Shown piece after piece: positions 1 through 8,244 of a stretch of DNA of 64,000 nucleotides. How positions within the stretch are numbered: the stretch's first letter is position 1; the number at the start of each line of letters is the position of its first letter. This stretch comes from Streptomyces diacarni. Its GTDB lineage: Bacteria > Actinomycetota > Actinomycetes > Streptomycetales > Streptomycetaceae. The DNA is taken from contig NZ_QOIN01000039.1 of NCBI RefSeq assembly GCF_003323715.1, forward strand, positions 248,001 through 312,000, written 5' to 3'. The notes beneath the pieces are model-generated. The model was given only the letters and a program-made list of their open reading frames with translations, ran no database searches and was not told the DNA's origin. Made by a program: the position numbers and the translations under genes.

Positions 1-414
1 GTCGGTCGCGACCACCGAGGTGTAGCCGCCCTCGTCCAGCAGCGCGACCAGGGCCGCGAGTCCGCCAGGTGCGGTGTCCCGCGCGGCCGGTGCGACGGTC
101 GCCGCGTAGCCGCGCATCGTCCACGCCTGCACCATCGAGGCCGGCGCGACCACACCCGGCCGCCCCGTGGCGCGGGCCGCCCGCTCGTCGGTGTAGACCG
201 GATTGCGGTCGCCCATCGCCTCGGCCCAGTGGCGGATCATCGGCTGGTTGACCGGGTCCTGTCCCGGAGTCGGGCCCGTCACCTCGCGCCCGACGAAGGC
301 CCGCAGGCGTTCCTCGTAGGCCTCGCTGGCCGGGCTGCTCGTCCCGTCCTCGGTCCGGCTCGCGCCGTTCGTGGTGCTGCTTGTCCCGTCCGCCGAGCGG
401 CTCGTTCCGTTCAC
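1..414 (-). CDS. MaoC-like enoyl-CoA hydratase N-terminal part (ChsH2-like), partial
   Basis: This is the 5' 414 bases of a gene that runs off the left edge. The GTG start at 414 overlaps the stop of the acyl-CoA dehydrogenase upstream (GTGA), so the two are translationally coupled. After a low-complexity Ser/Thr/Asp/Gly leader of about 30 residues, the protein reads YEERLRAFVGREV, QDPVNQPMIRHWAEAMGDRNPVY and GVVAPASMVQAW. This is the hot-dog/MaoC N-terminal pattern of bifunctional MaoC-OB-fold (DUF35) steroid hydratases such as mycobacterial ChsH2. In the mycobacterial igr operon the fadE29 gene is also followed by chsH2, so gene order supports the call. Inferred role: hydration of the enoyl-CoA formed on a shortened steroid side chain. 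The C-terminal half lies outside the window, so the presence of the DUF35 domain cannot be checked. Confidence 0.75.
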   Translation of the reverse strand, partial: MNGTSRSADGTSSTTNGASRTEDGTSSPASEAYEERLRAFVGREVTGPTPGQDPVNQPMIRHWAEAMGDRNPVYTDERAARATGRPGVVAPASMVQAWTMRGYAATVAPAARDTAPGGLAALVALLDEGGYTSVVATD

Positions 415-1577
415 CGGTCACGCCCCGCTCGGGGCAGGCCCAGGCCCTGGGTGGCCACCATGTCGCGGAGGACTTCGTTGACGCCGCCGCCGAAGGTGTT
501 GACGATGCCCTGCCGGGAGAGCTGCTCGACCTGGCCCGCCAGCGCAGCGCCCGGCGACCCTGGCCGGATCCTGCCCGCGGCGCCCAGGATCTGGCTCAGG
601 CTCCGCTGCACGGCGATGTGTGTCTCGGTGCCGTACGTCTTGGTCGCGCCGGCGTCGGCGCCGCTCAGCGTGGCGTGGGCGACGGCGTCGGTCATCTTCC
701 AGTTCATCAGCCGCATGGCTTCGAGCCGGGCGTAGGAGTGCGCGAACTCCCTGCGCACCCATGCGTGTTCGAGGACTCCGCAGGCCTCGGCCCAGGCCCT
801 TACCTGCTCCCACAGCTGGATCATCCGCCCGCCCAGCGCCGCGAGGCCGACACGCTCGTGGTTGAGCTGGGCCGTCATGAGCCGCCAGCCGCCGTCGACC
901 TCGCCCACCACGTCACGGGCCGGGACCCGGACGCCGCTGTAGTAGGTGGCGGTCACGACCATGCCGCCCACGGTCTTGATGGGGCTCCAGGAGAAGCCCG
1001 GCGCTTCGGTGGGAACGGTGAGCACGGAGATGCCCCGGTGTTTGGGCGCGTGCGGATCGGTGCGGGCCGCCAGCCAGATGTAGTCGGCCGTGTTGGCGCC
1101 GCTGGTGAAGATCTTGCTGCCGTCCACGACGAAGGCGTCGCCGTCCCGCACCGCGCGGGTGGTCAGGGAGGCCAGGTCCGTCCCGGCGGCGGGCTCGGTG
1201 TAGCCGATCGCGAAGACCAGGTCGCCGGAGAGGATGCCGGGCAGGAAGCGCTGCTTCTGCTCCCGCGTCCCGTACGCCATGAGGGTCGGCCCGACGGTGT
1301 TCACGGTGACGAAGGGGAACGGCAGGCCCGCGCGCTGCACCTCGTCGAAGAAGACGTACTGGTCCGCCACCGGGCGGCCCTGGCCGCCGTATCCCCGTGG
1401 CCAGCCGATGCCGAGCCAGCCGTCGGCACCAAGCCGCCCCACGATCTCGCGGAAGCGTGGGCCGCCGACACCCTCCTCGCCGGCCCGGCGGCGCTCGTCC
1501 TCGGGCAGCAGGCCCGCGAAGTAGGCGCGCAGTTCGCGCCGCAGCTCACCTTGCGCGGCGGTCTCGCGCAGTCGCAT
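411..1577 (-). CDS. Acyl-CoA dehydrogenase, FadE29 (ChsE2)-like
   Basis: A 388-residue acyl-CoA dehydrogenase. It contains FAIGYTEPAAGTDLASL (FAD/substrate-binding segment), an ATYYSGVRVP segment and a C-terminal FGGGVNEVLRDMVA block. These closely resemble remembered FadE29/ChsE2 of M. tuberculosis, one half of the alpha2beta2 dehydrogenase acting on C3 (propionyl) steroid side chains. The ATG at 1577 (MRLRETAAQ) is preferred because the in-frame upstream extension is Arg/Pro-rich and family-atypical. The partner FadE28-type subunit is not visible here and would be expected beyond the left edge. The gene lies 177 bases downstream of the CoA ligase and overlaps the MaoC gene by 4 bases. Membership of the steroid side-chain pathway is inferred from the family match and neighbours. 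Confidence 0.85.
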   Translation of the reverse strand: MRLRETAAQGELRRELRAYFAGLLPEDERRRAGEEGVGGPRFREIVGRLGADGWLGIGWPRGYGGQGRPVADQYVFFDEVQRAGLPFPFVTVNTVGPTLMAYGTREQKQRFLPGILSGDLVFAIGYTEPAAGTDLASLTTRAVRDGDAFVVDGSKIFTSGANTADYIWLAARTDPHAPKHRGISVLTVPTEAPGFSWSPIKTVGGMVVTATYYSGVRVPARDVVGEVDGGWRLMTAQLNHERVGLAALGGRMIQLWEQVRAWAEACGVLEHAWVRREFAHSYARLEAMRLMNWKMTDAVAHATLSGADAGATKTYGTETHIAVQRSLSQILGAAGRIRPGSPGAALAGQVEQLSRQGIVNTFGGGVNEVLRDMVATQGLGLPRAGRDR

Positions 1578-1754
1578 GTGGTTCTCCCGTTCTCCACGTG
1601 TGGTCGCCGCCGGGCGCGGCCGAACCGCCGTTGCCCGGCGCGCATGGGGCCGTCGGCGCCGGGGTGCGGTCGAGCCGCCGCCCGGCGCGCCCGTCCCTGT
1701 CGTCCTGCGCGCCCTCGCCTGTGGGGGTCGTCGGGGCGTGGGCACCGGATGGGG

Positions 1755-3422
1755 TCAGCCCAGGAAACGTCCGCGTCCGCCTGCGAGGAACTCCTCGCGC
1801 AGCGCGGCCTTGTCCCCCTCGCTCATCGGCGCGTAGTCGGGCCGGCCGCGGCCCGCCCAGCGGTGGACCGCGTCCTCGGTGCGCCAGCCTTCGAGCTGCA
1901 TCTCCTTCTTGCGCAGCTTTCCCGATCCGGTGGCGGGCAGCGCGTGGGAGACACGGACGAAGCGGGGCACGCCCTTGGGGCCGAGGTCCTCCTGGGCGGC
2001 CAGGAAGTCCGGCAGCCGCAGGTCCTCGAAGCGCGTCCCCTCGGGGATCTCGACGGCGGCCATGACCTGGTCGCCCGAGCGCGGGTCGGGAACCCCGAAG
2101 ACCCCGGCGGTGACGATGAGGGGATGCCTGCGCAGGACGCGTTCGGTCAGCAGCGCGGAGGTGTTCTCCCCGTCGACGCGGATCCAGTCGCCCGAGCGGC
2201 CGGCGAAGTAGAAGTAGCCGGACTCGTCGACGTAGCCGAGGTCGCCGGTCCAGTACCAGCCGTGGCGCACGCGCTCGGCGTTCGCGGCGTCGTTGTTGTA
2301 GTAGCCCTCGAAGCTGGCGGCGCCCTCGGTGTCGACGATCTCTCCGATGGCCGCTTCCGGGTTCGTCACCCGGCCGTGCTCGTCCAGTCGGGCGGGCGGG
2401 CACGTCTCGCGCGTTGTGGGGTGGACGATCCGCACGCTCGCGCGCGCGGGCACACCGAGCGTGCCCGCCGGGCCGCCGGACGCCCGTTTGAGCAGGCCGC
2501 CGCCCTCGCTGGAGCCGTAGCCCTCGATGAGCCGGCAGCCGAAGCGGCGCAGGAACTCCGCGCTGTCCTCGGGCGAGGCTTCGGTGCCGAAGGCGTGCGT
2601 CAACGGGTTGTCGCCGTCGGTCTCCTCCTCGGGCTGCGCGAGGACGTAGACGATCGCCTTGCCCACGTACGTGAAGAAGGTGGCGCCGAAGAACCGCACG
2701 TCCGCGAGGAAACCCGAGGCCGAGAACTTCGGTACGAGGGCGAGGGTGGCGCCCGCGGCCAACGCGGGTGCCCACAGGGCCATCAGCGCGTTGCCGTGGA
2801 ACAGCGGCATCGGGCAGTAGCACACGTCGTCCCGGCCTACCCGGTACTTGGCCGCGTTGGCGTGTCCGAGCGCGGCCAGCCTGCCCTGCGAGCAGATCGC
2901 CGCCTTGGAGGCGCCGGTCGTGCCCGAGGTGAACAGCAGCAGCATCCTGGTGTCGGGCGTGACGGCCGGATCGCGGGCGGGCACGCCCTCGGGTGCCCGC
3001 GCGTGGGCGGCCAGCAGAGCGGTGTAGTCCGGTTCGTCCACGACCAGGAACCGGTCGGGCGCCACGCCGATGTCCAGCCCGTCGAGGAGGCGGAGTCCGG
3101 CCCGGTCGGTGACGAGGAGCTGGCAGTCGGTGTGCCGTACCTCCTGCTCCAGGTAGGCGCCGCGCCTGGTCGGGTTGATTCCGACGACGGTCGCGCCGCT
3201 GAGGGCGGCGCCACCGAGCCAGAAGACGTACTCGGGCACGTTCTCCAGCAGGACCCCGATGTGGAAGGGCCCTTCGGTGCGCAGCGACCTGGCCAGCGCG
3301 GCGCGTGCCGCGCTCTGGGTGACGACCTCGTCCCAGGTGAGGTTCTGCTCGCGGGTCAGCAGCCCAGGACGGCGGTCGCCGACGCGGGCGAGGAGGAGAT
3401 CGGCGATGGTCTCGTGTGGCAC
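1755..3422 (-). CDS. Steroid side-chain acyl-CoA ligase, FadD17-like
   Basis: A 555-residue AMP-forming ligase. It carries the P-loop LLLFTSGTTGASKAAICS, the YGSSEGGG motif (A5), and GWYWTGDLGYVDESGYFYF followed by GRSGDWIRVDGEN (A7/A8 hinge). The pattern VGRDDVCYCPMPLFHGNA...PKFSASGFLADVRFFGATFFTYVGK closely parallels FadD17, a mycobacterial CoA ligase of the KstR regulon linked to C5-type steroid side chains. The start is GTG at 3422 (VPHETIADLL). Translation upstream of this is alternate-frame sequence of the flavin oxidoreductase gene, whose stop is 11 bases away. Probable reaction: ATP-dependent CoA thioesterification of a steroid carboxylate in the cytoplasm, the first committed step before the FadE enzymes. 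Confidence 0.82.
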   Translation of the reverse strand: MPHETIADLLLARVGDRRPGLLTREQNLTWDEVVTQSAARAALARSLRTEGPFHIGVLLENVPEYVFWLGGAALSGATVVGINPTRRGAYLEQEVRHTDCQLLVTDRAGLRLLDGLDIGVAPDRFLVVDEPDYTALLAAHARAPEGVPARDPAVTPDTRMLLLFTSGTTGASKAAICSQGRLAALGHANAAKYRVGRDDVCYCPMPLFHGNALMALWAPALAAGATLALVPKFSASGFLADVRFFGATFFTYVGKAIVYVLAQPEEETDGDNPLTHAFGTEASPEDSAEFLRRFGCRLIEGYGSSEGGGLLKRASGGPAGTLGVPARASVRIVHPTTRETCPPARLDEHGRVTNPEAAIGEIVDTEGAASFEGYYNNDAANAERVRHGWYWTGDLGYVDESGYFYFAGRSGDWIRVDGENTSALLTERVLRRHPLIVTAGVFGVPDPRSGDQVMAAVEIPEGTRFEDLRLPDFLAAQEDLGPKGVPRFVRVSHALPATGSGKLRKKEMQLEGWRTEDAVHRWAGRGRPDYAPMSEGDKAALREEFLAGGRGRFLG

Positions 3423-3433
3423 GGTCCGCCCCC

Positions 3434-4669
3434 TCACCCGGTGATCGGGGTCGCGCCGCCCGCGGCACGGTCGCCGGAGTCGTCCACCAGGACGCAGCGG
3501 ATACCGCCGTGGAAGGAGACCATGCACTTGTTGCAGTGGATGCACAGCGATGGTGTCGCGGCGTCGGCCCGGATGCGGTTGACCAGGTCGGGTTCGCGCA
3601 GCAGCGCGCGCCCCATGGCCACGAACTGGAAGCCCTCGCGCATGGCCAGGTCCATGGTCCGCCGGTTGGTGATGCCGCCGAGCAGGATCAGCGGCATCTC
3701 GATTGCGGCGCGCACCTGCCGGGCCTGCTCCAGCAGGTAGGCGTCCTCGTAGGGGTAGCTGTGCAGCACCCGGTTGCCGACGAGTTTGACGCCCGTCTTG
3801 ACGGGCTGGGGCATGACCTGGGCGAACTCGCGCAGCGGCGCGTCTCCCCTGAACAGGTACATGGGGTTGAGCAGGGAGCTGCCGACGGTCAGCTCCACGG
3901 CGTCCAGCGAGCCGTCGCTCTCCAGCCTGCGGGCGACGGGTATCGCCTCGTCCAGCCAGAAGCCGCCGGGCACGCCGTCGTCCATGTTCAGCTTGGCGAT
4001 GACGGCGATCCGCTTGCCGACGGCGGCGCGCACCGCGCGGGCGATCTCGCGGGGGAAGCGGGCGCGGTTGTCCAGGCTGCCCCCGTACTCGTCCTTGCGG
4101 TGGTTGATGCGCGGGCTCAGGAACGAGCTGGCGAGGTAGTTGTGGCCCAGGTGGATCTCCACGGCGTCGAACCCGGCCTCGACGGCCATGGTGGCGGCCT
4201 CCGCGTGGTTGCGCACGATGCGCTTCAGGTCGCCGCGGGTGGCCTCCCTGGCGAAGCTCAGCGTCGTCTTGTGGAAGTGCCGGCTGGGCGAGAGGGCGGG
4301 GGCGCCGTTGGACTTCGGGTTGGCCACGGGGCCGGCGTGGCCGATCTGCGCGCAGACGGCGGCGCCTTCGGCGTGGACGGCCTCGGTCAGCTTGCGCAGC
4401 CCGGGGAGGGCCGCGGGCCGCCACAGGATCTGATGCGCGCCGGTCCTTCCCTCGGGGGCCACCGCGCAGTAGGCGACGGTGGTCATGCCGACCCCGCCGG
4501 CCGCGTGCCTCACGTGGAAGTCGATCAGCTCCTGGGTGACCAGTCCTTCGTGGCTCAGGCCCTCGTAGGTGGCCGCCTTGATCGTGCGGTTGCGCAGCGA
4601 GACGGGGCCGAGCTGCGCGGGAGCCAGTACGTCCGGATTCCCGGGCGCCTGGTGCGCTGTCTGGTTCAA
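3434..4669 (-). CDS. Old Yellow Enzyme-type NADH:flavin oxidoreductase (BaiCD/2,4-dienoyl reductase-like, single domain)
   Basis: A 411-residue FMN TIM-barrel protein. It has LGPVSLRNRTIKAATYEG at the N-terminus, an AVCAQIGHAG strand, GFDAVEIHLGHNYLASSFLSP (active-site helix) and YGGSLDNRARFP. A C-terminal CIHCNKCM...C cluster is typical of the 4Fe-4S site of 2,4-dienoyl-CoA reductases and of the bile-acid delta4-oxidoreductases BaiCD/BaiH. The protein ends shortly after this cluster and lacks the usual C-terminal FAD/NAD(P)H domain. The start is TTG 4669, set by a GGAGG six bases upstream. A copy of the locus palindrome lies 77 bases further upstream, so this gene heads the ligase-FadE29-MaoC operon. 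Inferred role: reduction or isomerisation of a delta4 or dienone ring intermediate. Confidence 0.75.
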   Translation of the reverse strand: MNQTAHQAPGNPDVLAPAQLGPVSLRNRTIKAATYEGLSHEGLVTQELIDFHVRHAAGGVGMTTVAYCAVAPEGRTGAHQILWRPAALPGLRKLTEAVHAEGAAVCAQIGHAGPVANPKSNGAPALSPSRHFHKTTLSFAREATRGDLKRIVRNHAEAATMAVEAGFDAVEIHLGHNYLASSFLSPRINHRKDEYGGSLDNRARFPREIARAVRAAVGKRIAVIAKLNMDDGVPGGFWLDEAIPVARRLESDGSLDAVELTVGSSLLNPMYLFRGDAPLREFAQVMPQPVKTGVKLVGNRVLHSYPYEDAYLLEQARQVRAAIEMPLILLGGITNRRTMDLAMREGFQFVAMGRALLREPDLVNRIRADAATPSLCIHCNKCMVSFHGGIRCVLVDDSGDRAAGGATPITG

Positions 4670-4745
4670 GGGAAACCTCCGTTTGCCCACCGGTCCGGGT
4701 GGCGATCGGGACGTTATGCATCCGAGCCGTCGAGGGCCGGTGCAC

Positions 4746-4760
4746 TCCCGCTGACCGGGA
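4746..4760. promoter_or_regulatory. Locus palindrome, copy 1
   Basis: TCCCGCTGACCGGGA is an inverted repeat of five-base arms (TCCCG/CGGGA), 77 bases upstream of the flavin oxidoreductase start. It matches the palindrome found before the other transcription units of the steroid locus, and is inferred to be an operator of the local IclR protein. Confidence 0.65.
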
Positions 4761-4826
4761 GCGGCGGAACGGCGGTTTTCCGCCCCTTCCCGGGGCCGTC
4801 GCTCGCCGCGCGCCGGTGGCAGCGCG

Positions 4827-5588
4827 TCAGTCGAAGTTGGCCTGTCCGCCGTCGAGCGGCACCGTCGCCCCTGTGAGGTAGCGGGCGTCGGGGCCGCAGA
4901 GCATGACGACGGCGCGTCCGATGTCCTCCTCGCAGTCACCGACGTAGCGCAGCGGTATGGAGTCGCGGAAGGCCTCCGCCTCCTCGGGGTTGGCCGCTTC
5001 CCACCTGAGGTAGCCGGGCGAGGTGGCGTGCGGCGCGATCGCGTTGACCCGGATGTTGTCGGGGCCCCACTCGCCTGCCGCGGTACGGGTCAGGGAGCGG
5101 AGCGCGGTCTTGGCCGCCGCGTAGGCACCGTAGGTGCGCAGGTCCCAGCGGACCATGGCCGAGCTGACCAGGTTGACGACGACGCCACCGCCGCGCTGCT
5201 TCAGGTGCGGGTGGCAGGCCTTCATGAACGCGAAGGCGGCGAACGGGCCGCTGTCGAAACCGCGCCGGAAGTCGGTGTCGCTCATCGACAGCAGAGGCCC
5301 GTAGGCCCCGCTGTAGGCGTTGTTGACGAGGATGTCGACGCCGCCCAGGCGGTCGGCGACCTCCTCCACCAGCCCCGGGGCGCGGTCGGTGTCCGCCACG
5401 TCGCAGCTCAGTGCCTCCGCCCTGCCCCCGCGCTCGGCGACCAGTGCGCAGGTCGCCTCCAGTTTCTCGGGGGTGCGCCCGAGGGCGGCGATCGACGCTC
5501 CCTCGCCGGCGAGCGCGAGAGCGATGCCCTGCCCGACGCCCGATCCCGCACCGGTGACGATCGCGACCTTGCCCTGCAGATGTCCCAT
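4827..5588 (-). CDS. SDR-family NAD(P)-dependent oxidoreductase
   Basis: A 253-residue classical short-chain dehydrogenase. It has the TGAGSGVG cofactor loop (residues 12-19), ILVNNA, catalytic Ser142/143, Tyr156 and Lys160 (YGAYAAAK), and a C-terminal YLTGATVPLDGG. It is transcribed from a divergent region shared with the acyl-CoA synthetase, which contains two copies of the locus palindrome. In this context it may be a hydroxysteroid dehydrogenase or a beta-hydroxyacyl-CoA dehydrogenase of the side chain. The sequence alone does not decide the substrate. The ATG start at 5588 is followed by the normal MGHLQGKVAIVTG opening, so no alternative start is needed. Confidence 0.8.
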   Translation of the reverse strand: MGHLQGKVAIVTGAGSGVGQGIALALAGEGASIAALGRTPEKLEATCALVAERGGRAEALSCDVADTDRAPGLVEEVADRLGGVDILVNNAYSGAYGPLLSMSDTDFRRGFDSGPFAAFAFMKACHPHLKQRGGGVVVNLVSSAMVRWDLRTYGAYAAAKTALRSLTRTAAGEWGPDNIRVNAIAPHATSPGYLRWEAANPEEAEAFRDSIPLRYVGDCEEDIGRAVVMLCGPDARYLTGATVPLDGGQANFD

Positions 5589-5709
5589 CCCGCTCCTTCT
5601 TCCGTCGTCCGTGAGCGCTGTCCTTCACCGGGTGAGGCGTCCGGGACGGCCTGCCGGGCGCCTCGCCCCGCCAAGTCTTCGGCCGCGCCGCGCCTCGCCT
5701 GGGGCCGAG

Positions 5710-5724
5710 TCCCACTCAGCGGGG
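5710..5724. promoter_or_regulatory. Locus palindrome, copy 2 (degenerate right arm)
   Basis: TCCCACTCAGCGGGG is a one-sided match to the locus operator, lying in the divergent region between the SDR (start 5588, minus) and the acyl-CoA synthetase (start 5839, plus), 28 bases from copy 3. Confidence 0.5.
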
Positions 5725-5751
5725 GAAGCGGGCCGCGGGGGCGGGCCCGGG

Positions 5752-5766
5752 TCCCGGTCACCGGGA
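5752..5766. promoter_or_regulatory. Locus palindrome, copy 3 (perfect)
   Basis: TCCCGGTCACCGGGA is a perfect palindrome (7-1-7) 73 bases upstream of the acyl-CoA synthetase start. With copy 2 it could control both divergent genes. Confidence 0.65.
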
Positions 5767-5838
5767 ACCGGCTGGTTCCCGCGGGCGCGGCGAGAAAAAT
5801 GACGCGCACACCACCCACCCCCGGCGAGAGGGAGGCCC

Positions 5839-7485
5839 ATGAACGCGGCAACGGAGCAGCAGGAATCGGCCGCGGACCTCGTGCGACGGCTGACCGGGCC
5901 CGGCGGCGCGTTCGAACTGGTGGAGGAGGACGTGCTCGGCTCCCGGATGCGGGTGTTCGCCCACCGGGGCGGTTCGCTGGCCCAGGTGGTGGCCGACTCG
6001 GTGCGGCACGGTGACCGCGACTACCTCGTCACCGAACGGACGCGCGTCTCCTTTACCGAACACGCCCGCCGGGTCGCGTCCCTGGCGCGCGCGTTCCACG
6101 ACGAGTTCGGAGTGCGCCGGGGCGACCGGGTCGCGATCCTGGCCGCGAACGAGCCGGGTTGGATCACGGCGTTCTGGGCGACGGTCTCGCTCGGCGCGAT
6201 CGCGGTCGGCTACAACTCGTGGTGGTCGGCCCGCGAGGTCGCCTACGCGATCGGCCACACGCGGCCGGCCCTTGTCGTGGCCGACGAGCGGCGGGCCCCG
6301 CTGGTGGACGACTCCCGCGTACGCCTGCTGACCCTCGCCGGCGACGTCGAGCGGCTCTCCCACGCGTACCCGGACGCGCCCTTGCCCTCCCCGCACATCG
6401 ACGAGGACGACCCCGCCGCCGTCATCTACACCAGCGGCACCTCGGGCCGCCCCAAGGGCGCCGTGCACACGCACCGCAATCTGCTCGCCGTGATCGACTA
6501 CCACCGCCTCAACGAGGCCGTGTCCGCCGAACTCGGCGATTCCGCGGGCCCGGCGGTCCGGCGCCACCTGCTGGCCCTGCCGCTGTTCCACATCGCGACC
6601 CTGCACAATCTCGCCGTCCCCCAACTCGCCCTCGGCGGCACCGTCGTCATGCACCAGGGAAGGTTCGACGTGGACCGGGTGCTGCGCCTCATCGAGCGCG
6701 AGCGGGTCACCAACTGGGGCGCGGTGCCGACCATGGCGCACCGCCTGATCGAACACGGCGGCCTGGAGCGGTACGACCTGTCGTCGCTCTCGGCGTTCGC
6801 CCTCGCCTCCGCGCCCTCCTCTCCGGCCTTCCACGAACGGCTGCGCCAGGCCCTTCCCGTCGCCCGGCGGTCGCTCGCCAACAGCTACGGGCTCACCGAG
6901 TCGGCGACCGGCGCGACCCTGGCCACCGCGGCCGATCTCACCGAGGCACCGGGGACGCTGGGCCGCCCCAACATCACGGTGCAGCTGGAGATCCGCGACC
7001 CGGGCGGGCGTGCGCTCCCCGAGGGCGAGGAGGGGGAGATCTGCCTGCGCAGCCCGTTCAACATGCTCGGGTACTGGGAGGATCCCGAGGCCACCGCGCA
7101 GGCGATCCGCGCGGACCGCTGGCTGCACACCGGTGACATCGGCGTGCTGGAGGGGGGCCGGATGAGGCTCACCAGCCGCCGCTCCGACCTGATCGTGCGC
7201 GGAGGCGAGAACGTCTACCCCGCGGAGATCGAGGAGGTGCTGGCCGAGTGCGAGGGGGTGCGCGAGTGCGTGGCCCTGGGGGTGGCGCATCCGGACCTCG
7301 GCCAGGAGGTGGTCGCCGTGGTGGTGGCCGACGGGGACTCGGGCGTGACGGCCGACGGCCTCGTCGCGTTCGCCCGGGAGCGGCTCGCCTACTACAAGGT
7401 GCCGGCCCGCTGGCGGATCACCGAGGAGAGCCTGCCGCGCAACGCCACCGGGAAGATCGCCCGCCACCTCATCCCGCCGTTGTAA
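5839..7485 (+). CDS. AMP-forming acyl-CoA synthetase (FadD family)
   Basis: A 548-residue class I adenylate-forming enzyme. It has [19 protein letters not shown] (P-loop), [12 protein letters not shown] (A5), [17 protein letters not shown] (A7), [22 protein letters not shown] (A8) and the C-terminal catalytic lysine in [13 protein letters not shown]. It is more like generic actinobacterial medium/long-chain acyl-CoA ligases than like FadD17, FadD19 or FadD3, so the exact steroid acid is unknown. It is the only plus-strand gene in the first 22 kb. It is preceded by a GAGGGAGG ribosome site and two operator palindromes, and followed by a strong terminator shared with the convergent thioesterase. 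Probable role: activation of a second carboxylate of the pathway, either the intact substrate or a ring fragment. Confidence 0.85.
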   Translation: MNAATEQQESAADLVRRLTGPGGAFELVEEDVLGSRMRVFAHRGGSLAQVVADSVRHGDRDYLVTERTRVSFTEHARRVASLARAFHDEFGVRRGDRVAILAANEPGWITAFWATVSLGAIAVGYNSWWSAREVAYAIGHTRPALVVADERRAPLVDDSRVRLLTLAGDVERLSHAYPDAPLPSPHIDEDDPAAVIYTSGTSGRPKGAVHTHRNLLAVIDYHRLNEAVSAELGDSAGPAVRRHLLALPLFHIATLHNLAVPQLALGGTVVMHQGRFDVDRVLRLIERERVTNWGAVPTMAHRLIEHGGLERYDLSSLSAFALASAPSSPAFHERLRQALPVARRSLANSYGLTESATGATLATAADLTEAPGTLGRPNITVQLEIRDPGGRALPEGEEGEICLRSPFNMLGYWEDPEATAQAIRADRWLHTGDIGVLEGGRMRLTSRRSDLIVRGGENVYPAEIEEVLAECEGVRECVALGVAHPDLGQEVVAVVVADGDSGVTADGLVAFARERLAYYKVPARWRITEESLPRNATGKIARHLIPPL

Positions 7486-7512
7486 CGCCTTACGCCGTCG
7501 CCCCGCGCGAGT

Positions 7513-7563
7513 CACGACCAGAGCGCCCCGCCCGGAATCTCCGGGCGGGGCGCTCTGGTCGTG
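7513..7563. terminator. Bidirectional hairpin terminator, 23-bp perfect stem
   Basis: Arms at 7513-7535 and 7541-7563 are perfectly complementary over 23 bp with a 5-base AATCT loop. The hairpin sits in the 90-base gap between two convergent genes (synthetase stop 7485, thioesterase stop 7576). The stem is GC-rich and there is no long U tract on either side, as is usual for actinomycete terminators. Confidence 0.85.
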
Positions 7564-7575
7564 GAGCGGGTCCGC

Positions 7576-8244
7576 TCAGCGGGGGCGCGGCACCTGTTTG
7601 GCGATGAACAGGCCCTCCGTCGTCACGCAGTCGCGACCGCCGGCCGAGAGGGCACCGATGGTGCGGATCTTCCTGCCGTCCACGGAGACCTGCCGCCCCG
7701 AGACGGTCAGCGGCTCGAACAGCGGGGCGGGCCTGTGGTAGCGGACGGTCAGCTCGGCGGTCATCCCGACCAGGCCGGCCCAGTGGTTGGCGACTCCGAG
7801 TGTGTGGTCGAGCAGCAGCGCCGAGACGCCGCCGTGCACGCATCCGGGCGGCCCCTGGTAGGGCAGGCCGAGAGTGAGGGTTCCCGCCACGGAGCCGTCC
7901 TCGTCGCCGGTCAGCCGCAGCGGCGGTGCGAGCGCGTTCTCGGGCCCGGTCACCGGGTCGTGCCGGGTGATGCCGTCGCCGCGCCACATCTCGACCAGGC
8001 GTTCCTCGCGGGCAGGTGCCTGGTCCTCCAGGCTGTCGGCGACCGCGTGGAGTTGCTTGGCCACCCCGGTCATGTCGGCGTCCGTCCCCTCGCCGGCCTG
8101 AAGCAGCGCGTCGACGATCCGGCGGGCGGCGGCGACCGCCGCGTCGACCCCGCCGTCGCGGGGCTCGGAGACCAGTTGGGCGGGGCGCGCCACGCCGGGG
8201 GTGCCCGCCGTGCGGGTGGGCTCTTGACGGGGTGCGGCGTTCAC
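7576..8244 (-). CDS. PaaI-type hot-dog acyl-CoA thioesterase
   Basis: A 222-residue protein with a C-terminal hot-dog domain. CVHGGVSALLLDHTLG gives the HGG-x-x-x-x-L-x-D signature, and it is followed by ELTVRYHRPAPLFEPLTV as in the PaaI/YbgC thioesterase families. The N-terminal ~90 residues are Ala-rich and helical and are not recognised. The GTG start at 8244 overlaps the MaoC hydratase stop (GTGA), so the gene is the last of a fadA5-fadE34-maoC-thioesterase operon that ends at the strong hairpin. Likely role: hydrolysis of stalled or surplus CoA thioesters to free CoA. The substrate is unknown. Confidence 0.8.
   Translation of the reverse strand: MNAAPRQEPTRTAGTPGVARPAQLVSEPRDGGVDAAVAAARRIVDALLQAGEGTDADMTGVAKQLHAVADSLEDQAPAREERLVEMWRGDGITRHDPVTGPENALAPPLRLTGDEDGSVAGTLTLGLPYQGPPGCVHGGVSALLLDHTLGVANHWAGLVGMTAELTVRYHRPAPLFEPLTVSGRQVSVDGRKIRTIGALSAGGRDCVTTEGLFIAKQVPRPR

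Noticed and set aside
381..3740. Plus-strand open frame of 1119 codons opposite the FadE29 and ligase genes
   Set aside because: A shadow frame caused by third-position GC bias. Its translation is Gly/Arg/Ala low-complexity with no family features, while the minus strand encodes clear enzymes.
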